64,000 bases of DNA from Lachnospiraceae bacterium (GCA_011959805.1 BLMC01000008.1:1-64000), one strand, 5' to 3'; counted from the stretch's first letter, positions 8,621-19,063 are shown. Made by a program: numbers and translations. Notes: a model not told the origin generated them from the sequence alone.

Positions 8621-10192
8621 CTACTGTGGCGGTAGTTGTTGTGGTAAAAGCTGTTGTGTCAAATCCTGCGGCAACATTTTCCCATCTACATCAAATAGAT
8701 AAGGAATTCCGTCAATTTCAACAATTCCTGTCTGCATGTTTCCGTTGCTATCAAAATAATAAATATTATCACTAATTGTTGTCAAACCAATTGCCATATG
8801 CCCATCTGCCTCATAAAACTTTGCAGAAATTCCATCATTATACCATCCTGTATACATAACTCCATCTGGCGCAAACAAATACGAAAGACCATTTAATGTC
8901 ACTGCTCCTGTCATCATACGCCCCAATTCATCAAACAAATATGTTTTTCCTTCTATAGGCTGCCAACCTGTAACCCTGTGCCCATCATCCATAGATAGAT
9001 AATAACTATATGCGCCATCATTAAACCAACCACGTACCATAGGGCCATCTGCCGCAAAAAGAAATGTTTGCGCTCCAATGGTCTGCCATCCTGTCTGTAA
9101 ATATCCATTCGCATCAAAATAATAATTGTTATTATTAATTGAATTTAAACCAATTAACATATGTCCATCTATAGAGAAAAAGCGCTTTCCATCTGGAAAA
9201 TCAAGAAATCCCGTATACATAACACCATCTTCTGCAAAATAATAATAAAGACCATCTAAATTTTGCAAGCCTGTAAGCATTTTTCCATCTATGCCAAAGC
9301 AGTACATTCCCAATCCAATTGGAGTAAAACCAACAGCCATAACACCATCTGACTGCAAATAATACATACCATCTTCGAGCGGAAGCCATCCAGTCACCAT
9401 TCTACCAGCTGGATCAAGATAGTATTTTGCCGTACCTAAGTCAAGCCAACCACGCTGCATTTTATAATTGATATAATAATATAAAAAACCTTTTCTTGGA
9501 ACCCATCCAGTATTTACAATGCTTGTAGAAAAGTCTTTAAGCGCGTAGTCCAAATCAACATCACCTTTAATTCCCGGAATCCTACCCTTACAAGAATACT
9601 GCCATACTGCAGCATCTGGAATCTCACATGCCTCTGCCCACTGAGCTACCCATTTATCATAAAATATTGGGCCTATCCTGTCCCGATACCAATTAGTGCT
9701 AGAATACACCATTGGATAATATCCTTCCGCTTCCAATGTAGCACAAAATGTATTTGCCATCAGCGATAACGTTTCCGGTGAAAGTGTTTTATGTACATTG
9801 TCCTCAACATCCCACACCACAGGATATGATACTTGAACATTCTGAATCGCATCTAATACAAACTGTGCCTCAGCTGCTGCCTCCTGCACATTTTTTGCGT
9901 AAGAATAAATATATACGCCTGTCTTAATACCTGCTTGCTGTGCAGCAAGCATATTGTAATAAAAATACTCGTCAATTCCCTTACGAGTTGAACCTACTCG
10001 AATAAAAGCAAACTGAACACCACTCTGTGCAACTTCTTGCCAATTAATAGCACCCTGCCACTTAGAAACATCAATTCCTGTTTCTACAACTGCTGCATTT
10101 GCTGAAACAACTGGTACATTACTAAAAATACATATTACCAATAATGTACATAAAATACGCATAAATCCTTTGTTTAATCTTTGTTCTCTCAT
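8621..10192 (-). CDS. Secreted GH25 lysozyme with choline-binding-type repeats
   Basis: A signal peptide (hydrophobic ILCTLLVICIFSNVPVVSANA) leads into a GH25 muramidase domain at about residues 37-225. The catalytic-site motifs GIDVSKWQG, VVWDVED (Asp and Glu) and DVDLDYAL are visible. From about residue 230 to 500 there are roughly a dozen 20-residue aromatic/glycine repeats such as TGWLPLEDGMYYLQSDG, which bind cell-wall or surface polymers. A Gln/Pro-rich tail ends the protein. It probably cleaves peptidoglycan at the cell surface. Its ribosome binding site lies within the end of hisB, only 3 bases separate the genes, and no separate promoter is visible. Confidence 0.93.
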   Translation of the reverse strand: MREQRLNKGFMRILCTLLVICIFSNVPVVSANAAVVETGIDVSKWQGAINWQEVAQSGVQFAFIRVGSTRKGIDEYFYYNMLAAQQAGIKTGVYIYSYAKNVQEAAAEAQFVLDAIQNVQVSYPVVWDVEDNVHKTLSPETLSLMANTFCATLEAEGYYPMVYSSTNWYRDRIGPIFYDKWVAQWAEACEIPDAAVWQYSCKGRIPGIKGDVDLDYALKDFSTSIVNTGWVPRKGFLYYYINYKMQRGWLDLGTAKYYLDPAGRMVTGWLPLEDGMYYLQSDGVMAVGFTPIGLGMYCFGIDGKMLTGLQNLDGLYYYFAEDGVMYTGFLDFPDGKRFFSIDGHMLIGLNSINNNNYYFDANGYLQTGWQTIGAQTFLFAADGPMVRGWFNDGAYSYYLSMDDGHRVTGWQPIEGKTYLFDELGRMMTGAVTLNGLSYLFAPDGVMYTGWYNDGISAKFYEADGHMAIGLTTISDNIYYFDSNGNMQTGIVEIDGIPYLFDVDGKMLPQDLTQQLLPQQLPPQ

Positions 10193-10195
10193 GTA

Positions 10196-10783
10196 TTATA
10201 AACTTCCTTTCGTAGAAAGCACATCTTTAATACGTCCATCAATAGACACTGCCTCATCAAGCGCTTTCGCAAATGCCTTAAATAAAGCTTCAATCATGTG
10301 ATGGCTGTTCTCACCATTAAGCATCTTAATATGTATATTCATCGCCGCACTATAAGACACTGCATAGAAAAACTCCTTTACCAATGATGTATCAAAGTCA
10401 CCGACCATATTCGCAGAAAAACTACAGTCAAATTGCAAATAGGGGCGACCACACAGGTCAACAGCACACAACGCCAAAGCATCATCCATTGGCAAAATAA
10501 AAGAACCATACCGCTTAATTCCCTTTTTATCACAAACTGCCTCTTTAATTACATTCCCTAGCACAATTCCAGCATCCTCAACGGTATGATGTCCATCAAC
10601 CTCTAAGTCACCTTTAATCTCAATAATTAAGTCAAAAAAACCATGTTTAGAAAATCCTTCAAGCATATGATCAAAAAAGCCAATTCCTGTATTGACAGAA
10701 GATCTACCTTCACCATCCAAATTCATTTTCATATAAATATCTGTCTCTTTTGTCTTTCTTTTCACTTCTGCAATTCTTTCCAT
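10196..10783 (-). CDS. hisB: Imidazoleglycerol-phosphate dehydratase
   Basis: HisB dehydrates imidazole glycerol phosphate to imidazole acetol phosphate in histidine synthesis. The manganese-binding motifs HHTVEDAGI and SHHMIEA are both present. The ORF track begins at a GTG that overlaps hisD. The ATG at 10783 (MERIAEVKRKTKETDI) has AGAGAGG about 8 bases upstream and matches the usual start, giving 195 residues. It is the last biosynthetic gene of the hisZ-hisG-hisD-hisB operon here. Confidence 0.96.
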   Translation of the reverse strand: MERIAEVKRKTKETDIYMKMNLDGEGRSSVNTGIGFFDHMLEGFSKHGFFDLIIEIKGDLEVDGHHTVEDAGIVLGNVIKEAVCDKKGIKRYGSFILPMDDALALCAVDLCGRPYLQFDCSFSANMVGDFDTSLVKEFFYAVSYSAAMNIHIKMLNGENSHHMIEALFKAFAKALDEAVSIDGRIKDVLSTKGSL

Positions 10784-10800
10784 GATAGTATCCTCTCTTG

Positions 10801-12093
10801 TCACGCTTCAAAACGCACATGAATTGAATTTGCATGTGCAGTCAACCCTTCTTCTCTCGCAAAAAGTTCAATATCTTCATGAACCTTTTCAAGAGCTTCC
10901 CTAGAATAACAGATAACACTTGATTTCTTCACGTAATCGTCCAAATTTAATGGAGAGAAAAATTTTGCAGTTCCATTTGTTGGAAGAACATGATTTGGAC
11001 CAGCATAATAATCCCCCAACGGTTCTGAAGAATACTCTCCAAGGAAAATCGCCCCGGCATTTCTAATTTTTGTCATCGTATCAAATGGATTCTTTGTCAA
11101 AATTTCAAGATGCTCAGAAGCAATCTCATTTGTTGCCTCAATCGCACTATCCATATCAGGAGCCACAAGAATATATCCATAATTATCAAGAGATTTCTGT
11201 ATAATTTCCCTGCGCTCAAGAACTGTAACAAAACGTGCAACCTCATCAGAAACTTTTTCTGCCAGTTCTTCACTTGTCGTAATCAAAATTGCAGAAGCCA
11301 ACTCATCATGCTCTGCCTGAGACAAAAGATCTGCTGCCACATATCTTGGCGTAGCACTCTCATCAGCAAGCACAAGAATTTCGGAAGGACCTGCGATAGA
11401 ATCAATACTAACATGTCCATATACAGCACGCTTAGCTAACGCCACAAAAATATTTCCTGGTCCTACAATCTTATCAACTTTAGGTATCATTTCGCTACCA
11501 TATGCAAGTGCTGCAATTGCCTGTGCTCCGCCAACCCTATAAATAGCATCCACACCCGCAATATCAGCAGCGACAAGTGTCGCTGGATTAATTTTTCCAT
11601 CTATTCCAGCAGGCGTAGTCATAACAATATTAGAAACCCCTGCTACTCTCGCCGGTATAATATTCATCAGAGTTGTTGATGGATAAACAGCCTTCCCCCC
11701 AGGAACATAAACACCGACTGTCTGCATAGGTATAATCTTCTGCCCTAATATCGTTCCATCTTCCTTAGTATCAAACCAACTATTTCTCTTTTGCTTCTCA
11801 TGATATGCATAAATATTCGCAGCAGCGTTTTTCATCACCTGTATAAAATGAGCATCAACCTCTTGATAAGCGAACGCAATCTCTTCTCTTGTAACTTTAA
11901 AATTTTCTTTTGTTGTGATACACTTATCAAACTTTAAAGAATACTCAAATATAGCCTCTTCTTTGCGCTCTTTTACATCAGAAATAATATCTGCTACTAC
12001 CTTCTCATACTCACTATAATCATTTGTACTTCGTTTTAATAAACTTTCAAGCAAATTATGTTTAGTATCATTCGTTAATTTTATAATTCGCAC
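10801..12093 (-). CDS. hisD: Histidinol dehydrogenase
   Basis: HisD oxidises histidinol to histidine in two NAD-dependent steps. Conserved segments include [23 protein letters not shown] and the zinc/catalytic [11 protein letters not shown]. At 430 residues it is full length. It starts with GTG, about 10 bases after AGGAGG, and its start lies inside the 3' end of hisG (13-base overlap), so translation is coupled. Confidence 0.97.
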   Translation of the reverse strand: MRIIKLTNDTKHNLLESLLKRSTNDYSEYEKVVADIISDVKERKEEAIFEYSLKFDKCITTKENFKVTREEIAFAYQEVDAHFIQVMKNAAANIYAYHEKQKRNSWFDTKEDGTILGQKIIPMQTVGVYVPGGKAVYPSTTLMNIIPARVAGVSNIVMTTPAGIDGKINPATLVAADIAGVDAIYRVGGAQAIAALAYGSEMIPKVDKIVGPGNIFVALAKRAVYGHVSIDSIAGPSEILVLADESATPRYVAADLLSQAEHDELASAILITTSEELAEKVSDEVARFVTVLERREIIQKSLDNYGYILVAPDMDSAIEATNEIASEHLEILTKNPFDTMTKIRNAGAIFLGEYSSEPLGDYYAGPNHVLPTNGTAKFFSPLNLDDYVKKSSVICYSREALEKVHEDIELFAREEGLTAHANSIHVRFEA

Positions 12094-12731
12094 TTCTGTA
12101 ATTCCTCCTTTAATGCTTGTAAAATTTTCTTAATTCGCTCTGCCTCCATCTTCATACTCACCTGATTAACAATCATACGAGCCGAAAGTGGGCAAATTTC
12201 CTCCAAAACTTCCAATCCATTTTCTTTTAGAGTAGATCCTGTCTCAACAATATCAACAATCACATCACTCAACCCTACGATAGGTCCAAGTTCGACAGAA
12301 CCATTCAATTTAATAATATCAACTGTCTGATGTTTTTGATTATAAAAATAATCTTTTGCAATCATTGGATATTTACTAGCAACACGAATCATCTCATGAT
12401 GTTGTAAAAGTTCCTTTGCCGAAGCCGGACCACAGACACACATACGGCACTTCCCAAATCCAAGATCTAAAACTTCATAGACTCTTTTATTTTCCTCTAA
12501 AATAGTGTCACTCCCCACCACACCAATATCCGCGGCACCATATTCTACATAAGTTGGCACATCTGAACCTTTCGCCAAAAAGAACTTTAACTTTCGCTCC
12601 TCATTGACAAAAATCAATTTCCTCGAAGACTTATCCTTCATCTCCTCACAAGTAATACCTATTCGTTCAAGAAGTGCCAATGTTTTCGTTGCAAGCCTTC
12701 CCTTACCAAGCGCAAAAGTAAGATATCTCAT
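12081..12731 (-). CDS. hisG: ATP phosphoribosyltransferase, short (HisZ-dependent) form
   Basis: HisG catalyses the first step of histidine synthesis, joining ATP and PRPP. It begins MRYLTFALGKGRLATKTL and contains the PRPP-binding EICPLSARMIVN region late in the protein. At 216 residues it lacks the C-terminal regulatory domain of the long form, which matches the adjacent hisZ. I chose the ATG at 12731, which has GGGAGG 8 bases upstream, rather than the GTG three codons earlier. It starts one base after the hisZ stop. Confidence 0.96.
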   Translation of the reverse strand: MRYLTFALGKGRLATKTLALLERIGITCEEMKDKSSRKLIFVNEERKLKFFLAKGSDVPTYVEYGAADIGVVGSDTILEENKRVYEVLDLGFGKCRMCVCGPASAKELLQHHEMIRVASKYPMIAKDYFYNQKHQTVDIIKLNGSVELGPIVGLSDVIVDIVETGSTLKENGLEVLEEICPLSARMIVNQVSMKMEAERIKKILQALKEELQKCEL

Positions 12732-12732
12732 A

Positions 12733-13944
12733 TTAAACACCTCCCTTTTCTACAGCAATCGTATCCAAGCATACCACTTCAGAGAAATAATTATCCGCAG
12801 CAAACTTCAAATAGTGCTCTTTTGGTTGCTCCATCTTCATAAGTACAGCAGAATTTCCATGCTTCCGATACTTTTTTGCTTTTTCTAATGCATCCTTGAA
12901 ATCTCCTGAATACAATAGCAAAAAACTTTTATCATTAGAAGTTGGACAAATCTTTTGTCTTGTAAGCGCTGTCACAAGTTCATCTATCATAACGACAAAA
13001 CCTGTCGCAGGCGCAGATTTACCAAATTTCTCCAAGAGATTATCATATCTACCGCCTTTCGCAATAGCACTTCCAGCCTGATATGTATATGCATTAAAAA
13101 TAACACCTGTATAGTAATTATATTTACTAACCATTGCAAGGTCAAAAGAAATATAGTTTTCCACCCCATATAATTTCAATCGTTCATAAACTTCTCTTAA
13201 TCGCATAACTGCCTTCTGTGAACGCAAATTCTTCGCATATTCTTGCGCTCTATCTAAAATCTCATATGTACCAAACAAACTATTTACTGCCAAGAGTGCT
13301 TCCATCGTTTTTTCAGGTATCTTTTTATCCAATAAAAGTTCCTGCGCACCAAATTCATTTCTGTTTGAAATATACTCACGCAATGCAAATTCTGTCTCTT
13401 CATCGAGTTCTGCATTAGCACACAATCCCTTAAAATATTCGACCTGTCCAACCGATATTTGAAATTCTTTTAAACCAGAACTACAAAGTGCCTCAACAAG
13501 CATCGCAATCATTTCTGCATCCGCCTCAGGTGATGCATCTCCAATCAATTCTGCCCCCATCTGTGTTGTTTCTTTTAATTTGCCTTGCAAATTACTAGTA
13601 TTAATAAAATTATTTCCGGAATAGCAAAAACGAAGGGGAATTATCTCATCCATAAAATACTTAGCTGCACACCGGGCAATAGACGGCGTAAAATCTGGTC
13701 TTAAAACTAATGTATTTCCTTCCTTATCAAAAAACTTATAAAGCTCTTTTGATGGTATTGTACCGATTTCACGGCTAAAAACATCAAAAAATTCAAAAGT
13801 CGGAGTCTGAATATTTTGATAACCATAGCTGTGCAGTTTATCGCCAAATAGCTTTTGCACCATCTGTTTATTAGCATACTCCTTGCCATAAATGTCCCGC
13901 ACACCCTCTGGTGTATGCAGCAGTCTTTTTCCATCTAAACCCAT
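12733..13944 (-). CDS. hisZ: ATP phosphoribosyltransferase regulatory subunit HisZ
   Basis: HisZ is a catalytically inactive histidyl-tRNA synthetase paralogue that forms a complex with short HisG and confers histidine feedback control. The class II synthetase-like fold is evident from LLHTPEGVRDI, LVLRPDFTPSIAR (motif 2-like) and GGRYDNLLEKFG. At 403 residues it lacks the anticodon-binding domain of true HisRS. It is the first gene of the operon, with a promoter and palindrome just upstream. Confidence 0.93.
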   Translation of the reverse strand: MGLDGKRLLHTPEGVRDIYGKEYANKQMVQKLFGDKLHSYGYQNIQTPTFEFFDVFSREIGTIPSKELYKFFDKEGNTLVLRPDFTPSIARCAAKYFMDEIIPLRFCYSGNNFINTSNLQGKLKETTQMGAELIGDASPEADAEMIAMLVEALCSSGLKEFQISVGQVEYFKGLCANAELDEETEFALREYISNRNEFGAQELLLDKKIPEKTMEALLAVNSLFGTYEILDRAQEYAKNLRSQKAVMRLREVYERLKLYGVENYISFDLAMVSKYNYYTGVIFNAYTYQAGSAIAKGGRYDNLLEKFGKSAPATGFVVMIDELVTALTRQKICPTSNDKSFLLLYSGDFKDALEKAKKYRKHGNSAVLMKMEQPKEHYLKFAADNYFSEVVCLDTIAVEKGGV

Positions 13945-13974
13945 TATAAATCCCCTCTCTGCCCTGTCGTCACT

Positions 13975-13994
13975 TTATTACATTAATGTATTAT
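13975..13994 (-). promoter_or_regulatory. Candidate operator palindrome upstream of hisZ
   Basis: A 20-base near-perfect palindrome centred on TACATTAATGTA (two mismatched pairs) lies about 20-40 bases downstream of the predicted start of the his transcript and 31 bases ahead of the hisZ ATG. Its position suits a repressor operator. I cannot name the regulator from the sequence. Confidence 0.45.
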
Positions 13995-14019
13995 CGGATT
14001 AACATATTATATCAATCGA

Positions 14020-14048
14020 AGTATACCTATTTTTTACTGTAGTGTCAA
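14020..14048 (-). promoter_or_regulatory. Sigma-A promoter of the his operon
   Basis: On the minus strand TTGACA (14043-14048) and TATACT (14020-14025) are separated by 17 bases. The predicted start is near 14013, leaving a leader of about 70 bases before hisZ. The -35 box begins immediately after the recU stop codon. Confidence 0.85.
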
Positions 14049-14054
14049 CAAATA

Positions 14055-14588
14055 CTATGCTCGATCATTAAGATCTATTTGAATCATATCCAAATATGGT
14101 ACCATCTGACCTCCTTTGTGTTTCATAAAATACTTTTCCTTCAACTCTTCATACCGAAAACTTTTCCTTCCACCATTTTTCATTCGGTCCCAAAAAACAT
14201 TCATTTCGCGAATACTCATATAATACATTATATCGCGCGCTGTAAAATAAATTAGAAAAAAGGCGATTCCGCCCTGTTTATCAAAATCCCGCATAAATTG
14301 AACTTGATGTGGGTGTATCTTTTGAAGTGCAAACAAATCCACTGCGCACTCTTTGGCATCAAAACAAACAGGGATTCCCTGTACTGCTCCTATATAATCA
14401 ACTGTACTTTTCTGCTCAAAATAAGCAAGTGTAATATGTCTTGACTTCTTATCAATTGCAATTGGCGTAATCGGCGTAGGAACCTTTTGTATCAATGCAA
14501 GCCCACTATCTCGATATTTCTCATTTGTCATATTAACCATTTCTTCCAAAAGCGAACCGCGCAATCCACGAGATTTCCATGTTGGCAT
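14055..14588 (-). CDS. recU: Holliday junction resolvase RecU
   Basis: RecU is the Firmicutes Holliday-junction endonuclease that acts after RuvAB in recombination and chromosome segregation. The nuclease core is recognisable in VDYIGAVQGIPVCFDAKE, holding the Asp/Glu/Lys metal-binding residues, and in the FFLIYFTARDIMYYMS region. The ORF track extends to 14618. I prefer the ATG at 14588 (MPTWKSRGLRGSLLEE) with AGGAGG 9 bases upstream, giving 177 residues. It sits 4 bases from the pseudouridine synthase gene upstream. Confidence 0.9.
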   Translation of the reverse strand: MPTWKSRGLRGSLLEEMVNMTNEKYRDSGLALIQKVPTPITPIAIDKKSRHITLAYFEQKSTVDYIGAVQGIPVCFDAKECAVDLFALQKIHPHQVQFMRDFDKQGGIAFFLIYFTARDIMYYMSIREMNVFWDRMKNGGRKSFRYEELKEKYFMKHKGGQMVPYLDMIQIDLNDRA

Positions 14589-14592
14589 TCCT

Positions 14593-15606
14593 TTATTCCT
14601 CCTGCAAAAGTTTATCAAATATAACGGGAACTGGACATTCTAAAGCTTTACCTGACAACTGAACAAAGTCCCTACAAGAAGACACTGGAAAAACAATCTT
14701 GTGCGCATGAAGAAGCTGATTTTTTACACCTTTTTGCAAATAAATCTGATTCATTTTAGCATCACCATACTTAAAATCTCCAATAATCGGATACCCCAAT
14801 GCTGCTAAATGTGCGCGAATCTGATGTGTCTTTCCAGTAAAAAGTTGCACTTCCAGTAATGTTCTATTATATCCAGTGCGAACTGTTTGAAATGCTGTAT
14901 CAATATACACCACTTCTTTCTTTATAGATTCGGGAATCTCACATTCTCTATGATATACTTTCACTTTATTCTGTAAAAAATCTTTATACAGATATCCTGT
15001 AACACGTTCGTTCACAGTAATTTCTCCCGAAACCAAACAATAATAATACTTTTCAAGAGATTTATCTTGTATAATTCTACTCAAATATTGGCTTCCTGCC
15101 AACGTTTTCCCACAAACCACCATTCCAGATGTATTTCGATCCAATCGATTGCAAACAGATGGTTTAAATGTAGAAAGTGAATTTTGTGTAATGCAACATT
15201 GAAAAAGCAAATAGCCAATCAACCATTCATTGACACTGATTTCGTCTGGTTTTGACTTTTGTGATAAAACTCCTGAAGGCTTATTTACCACCAAAATATT
15301 CTTATCTTCATATACAATATTCAAACCATAAAGCTTTTGATATGCCTGCTCGTATAATGCAATTTCTAAATTATCAATCTCTGTCTTTCCACAGAATTTT
15401 TCAAAGGTTTCATCAGCAAGAAAAAACTTCACAGTATCATTAAGACACAATTTTTCTTTTCCATCCGCTTTTTTTTCATTCAAAACAATATTTTTCTTGC
15501 GAAGCATTTTATAAATAAAGCTATCTGGTGCATCCTTTAATAGCTTCTTGAGATACTTGTCAAATCTTTGCCCTGCTTCATTCAAAGAAATCGTTTTGAT
15601 AATCAT
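14593..15606 (-). CDS. RluA-family pseudouridine synthase
   Basis: This enzyme isomerises uridine to pseudouridine in rRNA or tRNA. An N-terminal S4-like region (RFDKYLKKLL, KMLRKKNIVLNEKKA) precedes the catalytic domain, where CNRLDRNTSGMV carries the essential aspartate, and TGKTHQIRAHLAALGYPIIGD is the family's C-terminal motif. At 337 residues it has the usual RluC/RluD-type length. The exact target site cannot be read from sequence. Confidence 0.93.
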   Translation of the reverse strand: MIIKTISLNEAGQRFDKYLKKLLKDAPDSFIYKMLRKKNIVLNEKKADGKEKLCLNDTVKFFLADETFEKFCGKTEIDNLEIALYEQAYQKLYGLNIVYEDKNILVVNKPSGVLSQKSKPDEISVNEWLIGYLLFQCCITQNSLSTFKPSVCNRLDRNTSGMVVCGKTLAGSQYLSRIIQDKSLEKYYYCLVSGEITVNERVTGYLYKDFLQNKVKVYHRECEIPESIKKEVVYIDTAFQTVRTGYNRTLLEVQLFTGKTHQIRAHLAALGYPIIGDFKYGDAKMNQIYLQKGVKNQLLHAHKIVFPVSSCRDFVQLSGKALECPVPVIFDKLLQEE

Positions 15607-15685
15607 ATATTGTGGTCTCCATTTCTACCCGAAAATTTACAAAGAAAATTTCTTTAAAATCCAATCTAAAAACTTACCTAAAAAT

Positions 15686-16255
15686 TTACAAAGAAATGTC
15701 GCATAACAGCGTTAAAATCTCAGCCTCTTTTTTTCCTGGCTCCAATACTTGAAGTTGTGCTAACCGATCTATAAAACGCGCTTTCTCATGAAAAATCTTG
15801 ACAGTAATATTTTGCAAGCTATTTTGTTTCAAAATCTCTTGAATATGCTTCTCGCACGCAGATACATTACAATTTGCAAACTCTGTATATCCAATCAGAT
15901 TATTGCCGCGCACAGCAAAACAGTTTATTGGGAAATTTAATTTATATGAGGTTAAATACATACTATAAATTACTGGCACTGCTTTCTCCTGTTTGGAAAT
16001 CTCCTGATAAACCAATTCATTAAATTTTGGAATTCTAAAATACATTACAACGGATACCAAACTTTTGCTGGAAGGCAGCATTCCTAAAACAGCAACTATC
16101 GTCAAAAGATTATCTGGTTTTCCTGTTGAAAAATACCCCAACAAAAATACTGACATAGAGATCAAAAAATAAATTGCTGTGCGAATGATTACTCTTTTTC
16201 GCTCATAAGGAGGATACCCAAAATCTCCTTTTTTCTGCCTTTGTGCTTTCTTCAT
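15686..16255 (-). CDS. Uncharacterised membrane protein
   Basis: I do not recognise a named family. The 189-residue protein has a basic N-terminus, two adjacent hydrophobic segments at about residues 25-42 and 48-64 likely to span the membrane, and a soluble C-terminal part of about 120 residues. An ATG follows GGGAGATAG. It sits between the short-chain dehydrogenase and the RluA-type gene. A 16-base stretch covering its stop codon is repeated 49 bases downstream. Confidence 0.75.
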   Translation of the reverse strand: MKKAQRQKKGDFGYPPYERKRVIIRTAIYFLISMSVFLLGYFSTGKPDNLLTIVAVLGMLPSSKSLVSVVMYFRIPKFNELVYQEISKQEKAVPVIYSMYLTSYKLNFPINCFAVRGNNLIGYTEFANCNVSACEKHIQEILKQNSLQNITVKIFHEKARFIDRLAQLQVLEPGKKEAEILTLLCDISL

Positions 16256-16307
16256 CTGCTATCTCCCGATTTTCAATATATTTTTTATATCCATCTCAAA
16301 TAAATTT

Positions 16308-17069
16308 CTACTTCAAGAAACGCATTCCCTCCAAAAGAACTCGATGAGGGATAATCTTTGCCAAAATTTCAAAACTCCTCATCCATATTCCATATACCGA
16401 ACGCTCACGTTTATAATAAGAATCCTTAATTGCTTGCTCGACTACCTGGTCTGCGCGAACTAACGTAAGTTTTTTTACTGCAAGTGTACTGCCTGTTCTT
16501 TCTGCAATGTCAAAAAATGGGGTATCCACAGGACCCGGACACACTGCGGTCACATAAATTTTTTTTCGACGCAATTCCTGGTTTAGCGCCCTAGAAAAAC
16601 TATACACATAAGATTTTGTAGCCGCATAAACTGCAAAATTAGGCTGTGGTAAAAAAGCTGCACTGGATGCAAGCTGAATCACACGACTATTTTTTCTCAT
16701 ATAGGGAAGACATAAATATGTCATCTGCGTTAGCGCTTTACAGTTCACCTCTATCATACCAAGTTCATCACTGATATTGGAATCAAAAAAGTCTCCCAAA
16801 ATACCATATCCAGCACAGTTGACAAGCATACGAATCACTGGTTTTTCCTCTGCAAGTAATTTTTTCAGTCGCTCTATTGGTTCTTTTTTTGTGAGATCCA
16901 TATCCAAAACTCTTGTTGTGTGCTCCAGATGTTGTGCTACTTCAAGCAATTCTTTTTTTCGGCGTGCAATCATCCATATTTCATCCATATTTTGGAAAAC
17001 ATTATCCAACTGTAATGCAAATTCCACACCCATACCAGACGATGCGCCTGTAATCAAAACAATATTCAT
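16308..17069 (-). CDS. Short-chain dehydrogenase/reductase (SDR)
   Basis: This is an NAD(P)-dependent Rossmann-fold oxidoreductase of unknown substrate. The cofactor motif TGASSGMG is at residues 6-13, NCAGYG near residue 87, and the catalytic YAATK near residue 148 is preceded by the serine in LASSAAF. At 253 residues it is a classical SDR. GGAG lies about 8 bases before the ATG. Its neighbours do not point to a pathway. Confidence 0.92.
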   Translation of the reverse strand: MNIVLITGASSGMGVEFALQLDNVFQNMDEIWMIARRKKELLEVAQHLEHTTRVLDMDLTKKEPIERLKKLLAEEKPVIRMLVNCAGYGILGDFFDSNISDELGMIEVNCKALTQMTYLCLPYMRKNSRVIQLASSAAFLPQPNFAVYAATKSYVYSFSRALNQELRRKKIYVTAVCPGPVDTPFFDIAERTGSTLAVKKLTLVRADQVVEQAIKDSYYKRERSVYGIWMRSFEILAKIIPHRVLLEGMRFLK

Positions 17070-17143
17070 AGTTCAATCTCCTTTATTAATACAATGAATT
17101 CTCATTATATTTCCCAATCATATAGATTATCCTCTTAAGTTTA

Positions 17144-19063
17144 TCAATGTCCTTTGACAACTTGCTTATGAACATTTCGTATCTTTTTTTTCTTTACAGG
17201 CTTTGACTGTGGTTTCTTTCTATATTGGTAATCCTGTTTATGCATAGACTCACCAATTATTTTTCTTGGCTTAATCAAACATTTTTTGTCAAATCCAATC
17301 AAATCCTCGCGCCCTGCAAGTTTTAATGCTTCGCGAACAAGACCATAATTTTTCGGATTGCGGTATTGTATCAAGGCGCGCTGCATTGCCTTTTCATGCG
17401 GATTTTTACAGACATAGACAGATTTCATTGTCACAGGGTCAACTTTAGTATAATACATAACTGTTGACATGGTTGATGGCGTAGGATAAAAATCTTGTAC
17501 CTGCTCTGGCATATAGCCAGTATCCCGCAAATACTCTGCCAAAGCAATCGCTTCCTTGAGCGTAGATCCTGGGTGTGACGACATCAAATAAGGCACTAAA
17601 AACTGATTTTTTCCCATTTTTTGATTCAATCGATAATACTTTTTTGTAAAAGCTTCATAAATGGCATTTTCTGGTTTTCCCATTCTGGATAAAACAGCAT
17701 CACAGATATGTTCTGGTGCTACTTTAAGTTGTCCACTAATATGATGTTCCACAAGCTCTTTGAAAAAAGTATCATCTTTATCAAGCATCAGATAATCAAA
17801 GCGAATCCCTGAACGTACAAAAACCTTTTTGATGCCCGGAAGCATTCGCAATTTGCGTAGAAGAGACAGATAATCTGAATGGTCTACTTCTAAGTTTGGA
17901 CAAGGATTTGGATACAGGCATTGTCTATGTTTACAAACACCAACATTCAACTGTTTTTGGCAAGACGGTTGTCTAAAGTTGGCTGTTGGACCACCAACAT
18001 CATGAATATACCCCTTAAAATCTTTATCCTGCGCAATCTGTTTTGCCTCTTCTATAATTGATTCGTGGCTGCGTACTTGTACTGTACGTCCTTGATGAAA
18101 TGTAAGTGCACAAAAATTGCATCCGCCAAAGCATCCTCGATTGCTTGTCAAAGAAAACTTAATTTCTGAAATAGCCGGAACGCCACCTTGCAGTGCATAT
18201 GATGGATGATATGTCCTTTGATATGGCAGCGCATAGACATCATCCATCTCCTGCATAGAAAGTGGTTTTTGTGGTATATTCTGTACAATATAAAGTCCAT
18301 TTGCATATGGCTCTACTAATGTTTTTCCACAAAAAGAATCTGTATTTTCATACTGTTTTTGAAAACTTTTGGCATATAGTCTTTTGTCTGCCAGCATCTC
18401 ATCATAAGATGGCAACAATTCATAATCGTATAGATTAGAAATATCGTTTGTTTTATAAACAGTTCCTGCAACAAACGATAAATCTTTGACAGCAATACCA
18501 TGGTTTAAAGCATCTGCAATTTCAATAATTGATTTCTCCCCCATACCATATGAAATTAAGTTCGCCTGACTATCAAGCAAAATCGAACGCTTAAAAGAAT
18601 CAGACCAATAATCATAATGTGCCATACGGCGGAGGCTTGCCTCAATTCCTCCAATAATAATTGGTACATTTTTATACTTCTTACGGATAAGATTACTGTA
18701 TACAACGGTAGCATGATCTGGTCTTTTTCCAACTACGCCCCCAGGGGTATAAGCATCCATCTCGCGACGTTTCTTAGAAACATAATAATGATTTACCATA
18801 GAATCCATGTTGCCAGAGGAAACCAAAAAACCAAGACGAGGAGTCCCTAATATTGTAATGCTATCTTCTCTTTTCCAATCTGGCTGTGATATTATTCCAA
18901 CATGATATCCATGTGCTTGAAGGAGGCGTGTGATAATAGCATGTCCAAAAGATGGGTGATCTACGTAGGCATCTCCTGTGACATAAATAAAATCCAGTTG
19001 TTGGATTCCAAGTTTTTGTACCTCTTCCATTGTCATTGGAAGAAAACCATTTGCAACTGACAA
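17144..19063 (-). CDS. YgiQ family radical SAM protein
   Basis: YgiQ proteins are large radical SAM enzymes of unknown substrate. The N-terminal YgiQ domain (residues 1-290) includes [19 protein letters not shown]. The iron-sulfur motif CFGGCNFC follows SNRGC near residue 310, and additional cysteines occur in [13 protein letters not shown]. The tail is rich in lysine. It starts with TTG, 8 bases after AGGAGG. At 639 residues it is full length. Confidence 0.92.
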   Translation of the reverse strand: MSVANGFLPMTMEEVQKLGIQQLDFIYVTGDAYVDHPSFGHAIITRLLQAHGYHVGIISQPDWKREDSITILGTPRLGFLVSSGNMDSMVNHYYVSKKRREMDAYTPGGVVGKRPDHATVVYSNLIRKKYKNVPIIIGGIEASLRRMAHYDYWSDSFKRSILLDSQANLISYGMGEKSIIEIADALNHGIAVKDLSFVAGTVYKTNDISNLYDYELLPSYDEMLADKRLYAKSFQKQYENTDSFCGKTLVEPYANGLYIVQNIPQKPLSMQEMDDVYALPYQRTYHPSYALQGGVPAISEIKFSLTSNRGCFGGCNFCALTFHQGRTVQVRSHESIIEEAKQIAQDKDFKGYIHDVGGPTANFRQPSCQKQLNVGVCKHRQCLYPNPCPNLEVDHSDYLSLLRKLRMLPGIKKVFVRSGIRFDYLMLDKDDTFFKELVEHHISGQLKVAPEHICDAVLSRMGKPENAIYEAFTKKYYRLNQKMGKNQFLVPYLMSSHPGSTLKEAIALAEYLRDTGYMPEQVQDFYPTPSTMSTVMYYTKVDPVTMKSVYVCKNPHEKAMQRALIQYRNPKNYGLVREALKLAGREDLIGFDKKCLIKPRKIIGESMHKQDYQYRKKPQSKPVKKKKIRNVHKQVVKGH

